Of a stretch of DNA of 64,000 bases, positions 61,666 through 64,000 are shown piece after piece. This DNA comes from Rhodosorus marinus (taxonomy: Eukaryota; Rhodophyta; Stylonematophyceae; Stylonematales; Stylonemataceae). Positions within the stretch are counted from its first letter, which is position 1; each line of letters begins with the position of its first letter. The translations under genes and the position numbers were made by a program. Below the pieces are notes generated by a model. The model saw nothing but the letters and a program-made list of their open reading frames with translations. It did not search any database and had not been told where the DNA came from. The stretch spans positions 930,001-994,000 of the forward strand of contig JAMWBK010000011.1 of the NCBI GenBank assembly GCA_029953675.1, written 5' to 3'.

Positions 61666-64000
61666 TGCCTCGACCTCATCGGAATGCGAATCTCCTCTTT
61701 GGAGGTTCTTGCGGACAATCCGCACAAGTTTAGGGAGGAGAGGGGTGGGGAGGGGAGGGGGTGAAGAGGGAACACCATATGAAAGTTCGGTTCTGTTCTG
61801 TCATTGCTGCATTTTTTTACCGCGCTTAAACCTGGATACGGTTCGACGAGCTTATTTTCTTTCCGTGTTCGGCAGTTAGGAACCTAGTAGGCGGATTCGA
61901 GTTGTGTGACATCGGCGTACAAAAACACTGTAGAGCCCTCGATACGGAACAAGAAAAACTAAAAATAACGACGATCACCTAAGAAAGAAAAAATTCAACG
62001 CCTTCCAAATATAACTCATCCGATTAGGAATAGAGTGAAAATCAATTAAATTGAAGCTTAAAAAAGCGGCCTGCCCTATCACTGTCGACTTCGGATGGGA
62101 TCCTTCTGCACACATTTGCACTGACATTAAACCATTCGTTCGACATTCTCCGTGTTTTCATACGAATCAAACTTTTTGACTCCAGACTTGAGCTGCCGTT
62201 GGCCGGGGTGCAGACGGATGAACAGTGATGGTATTTTGACGAAATGTGTGCTCTTCTTCAAGGCCTGGCAACCCCGTGCTCAATTGGTTGGTAAAACTAA
62301 CAGTAAGTGCAACGGCTGCCCGTTGAGCGATACAAAAAATCATTTTGAGTTTTGGAAATTTTTGGCCAAAAAATGCAAGTATTCCGTAGATTCATCTATT
62401 ATTAATTGAAAGTAGTGCTGCGGTTAAATACGATGAACACCACCATGGAGCCGGATGCTCATTCCCATCCGAGGTGCGCTCCGAAATCAGCATTCGCGTC
62501 AGGCTCCATTCTCGTTTTTGGAAGGCAGGGTTCACCGGGCCTTTGTTCATTCGGTTCCATTTCCTCTTCCCCCCCGTCGAGAGTGTTTGAGGTAGCCACA
62601 GAAATGGCCAACTCACATTTCTTCGAGCATCATCTTGAAGTCATTCAGCTATCCATACACCGAAAGTGTCCACCCTATCAAAATATCATCTGTGAGAAAA
62701 TCTAAGTCTCATGGAGGGGGAAGCTGCGTTGAAACCCCTACCCTCCAGCAAAGAAGAACATGCTCCCGGGGGGGGGGTAATCCATACCTATTGAGCCCCA
62801 TAACCAACACCACACCATCAAATATTTATTTATCATAATTCAATTTGTCACTCACCACAAAGAGATTTTTCACATCCAGCATCGCATAGAATAAGCCTTC
62901 ACTCCCAAATTTCCGGGGAGGAGCTCGCTCGATCGATCGGATGCAACGGATCCGGTTAAAGGCCACTTCCCACAAAACCGTTGAGGTTCTCTAAGCGAAG
63001 TCAAGTGAAAAGTGGCTACTATTCTAATAATACCAACATGACGGCCGTACTCAGTTTTTACTTAATAACCAATTACATAAAAAACAGAGAGGTCCAGTCT
63101 CACAAGTTAATTTAATAGGATTATTTGTTACTTGGTAAAAAATTAGATAGATTGATATGGATTTTAGGAAATAAACAACCAAATACCAGGGAAATGTAAA
63201 GTTCTTGTCCCGAGAGGAAAAAAAGTTATTTTATTTAGGGAGAACCACGTCAACGGCGTTAAACATCTGATGTTGTACTATTGGATAGTTAGATGATGAT
63301 GAACTATCAATTGCTTTTTGGTATTGGGTTTTTGGGCCAAATTGCCCTAAAAAATGCTCGCTTTTTTCTTCTGTCGAAATGGTTTGTTATCTATTTTATT
63401 GTATTTAAAGGATTTTTAGTGGCTATTAAAAACCCCATTTAGGGCAATTCTTGAAGGCAGGTTTTTGCAGCGATTTTGGAAAATGAACGCAGATAAATTG
63501 AGCGCATCAAAATGGGACCAGCCCACTATGGAAAAAAATAACTGCCAACTCCGATTATTTAGGAGCGCAAAGTTGAGATTGAATATTCGAATATATTTCG
63601 GACTTCCTCTTTTATTGGTTGTTCGTAGCTGAAATGCAGAATATTTATAACCGTTTTCCCGCCTATCAATTGGGTCGTTGCAACGCGTGGACAATAAGGA
63701 CATTGAAAAAACTTTATAAATTAAACATACATTTTCAGATATGTCAGATGAAAATTTGTACGTTAGTTACTTCAATGGAAGAAACCGGTGTTTCTTGTTT
63801 GCGGCATTGTACTGTACCGTGGAACACGGCTCAACCTTCTTAGCGAGGGACTAGGGGGAAGAGTTCTTCTTTTCCGAGATTTTGGTGCCAAGACCGCGCA
63901 AAAGTCCGTGGACTGTTGCGCCTAAGGTGGCGAAAATAAGTAGAAAAGGTAAGCAGCACGTTAGACGGGAGTCCTCCTTGTTATGGTGGTTTTCGAGCAG
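61666..64000. other. Upstream of the agarase-like gene to window end
   Basis: No supported gene. It contains a G-rich tract (61730-61770), AT-rich segments (61930-62060, 62990-63440) and short frames without features. The window ends without a recognisable partial gene. Confidence 0.5.

Noticed and set aside
1-64000. CRISPR arrays, rRNA genes, bacterial operons
   Set aside because: No regularly spaced repeat-spacer pattern and no rRNA motifs were seen. Genes are monocistronic with introns and TATA boxes.

Overview
The window is nuclear DNA of a eukaryote. It has TATA-type promoters, short GT-AG introns (mostly about 70-130 bases), an intronless tRNA-Arg gene, and unmistakably eukaryotic proteins: a p24/emp24 cargo receptor, a SAC1 lipid phosphatase, a Pho80-like cyclin and C2H2 zinc fingers. 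An agarase-like glycoside hydrolase and a secreted sulfotransferase-like protein suggest an alga with a sulfated galactan wall, most likely a red alga. That lineage call is inference.

Left part (1-35 kb): almost every gene is intronless, and several are recently duplicated. Four secreted astacin metalloproteases with C2-EGF-C2 tails lie head to tail on the minus strand (293-12477). They have exchanged sequence by gene conversion, and the fourth carries an in-frame TGA at the end of its catalytic domain. Two related C2H2 zinc-finger proteins follow (14579, 18268). Next is a tandem duplication with units of about 3.8 kb, each holding a Pho80-like cyclin (21690, 25539). A soluble cytochrome P450 (27873), a small coiled-coil protein (30114-30395) and a giant PPR protein (31244-34618) complete this part.

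Right part (35.9-56.4 kb): conserved, intron-rich genes predominate. They are p24/emp24 (35901), an unrecognised multi-pass membrane protein (38068), RNA 3'-phosphate cyclase (39360-40871), a membrane-anchored M14 carboxypeptidase homologue (41667-44082), prolyl oligopeptidase (44159-46741), tRNA-Arg(CCT), an RluA-type pseudouridine synthase (47868-49158), a four-span membrane protein (49318-50415) and SAC1 (54207-56363). An intronless secreted sulfotransferase-like gene sits at 52052. The window closes with an intronless 1,616-residue GH86-like agarase (56663-61513) whose C-terminal third to half is a threefold repeat of a two-module carbohydrate-binding unit.

Taken together, the secreted and surface proteins (four astacins, agarase-like enzyme, sulfotransferase, M14 homologue) could form an extracellular-matrix remodelling set. 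The remaining genes are ordinary housekeeping functions. Exon structures were assembled by eye from splice consensus, reading frame and family homology. They need transcript evidence.
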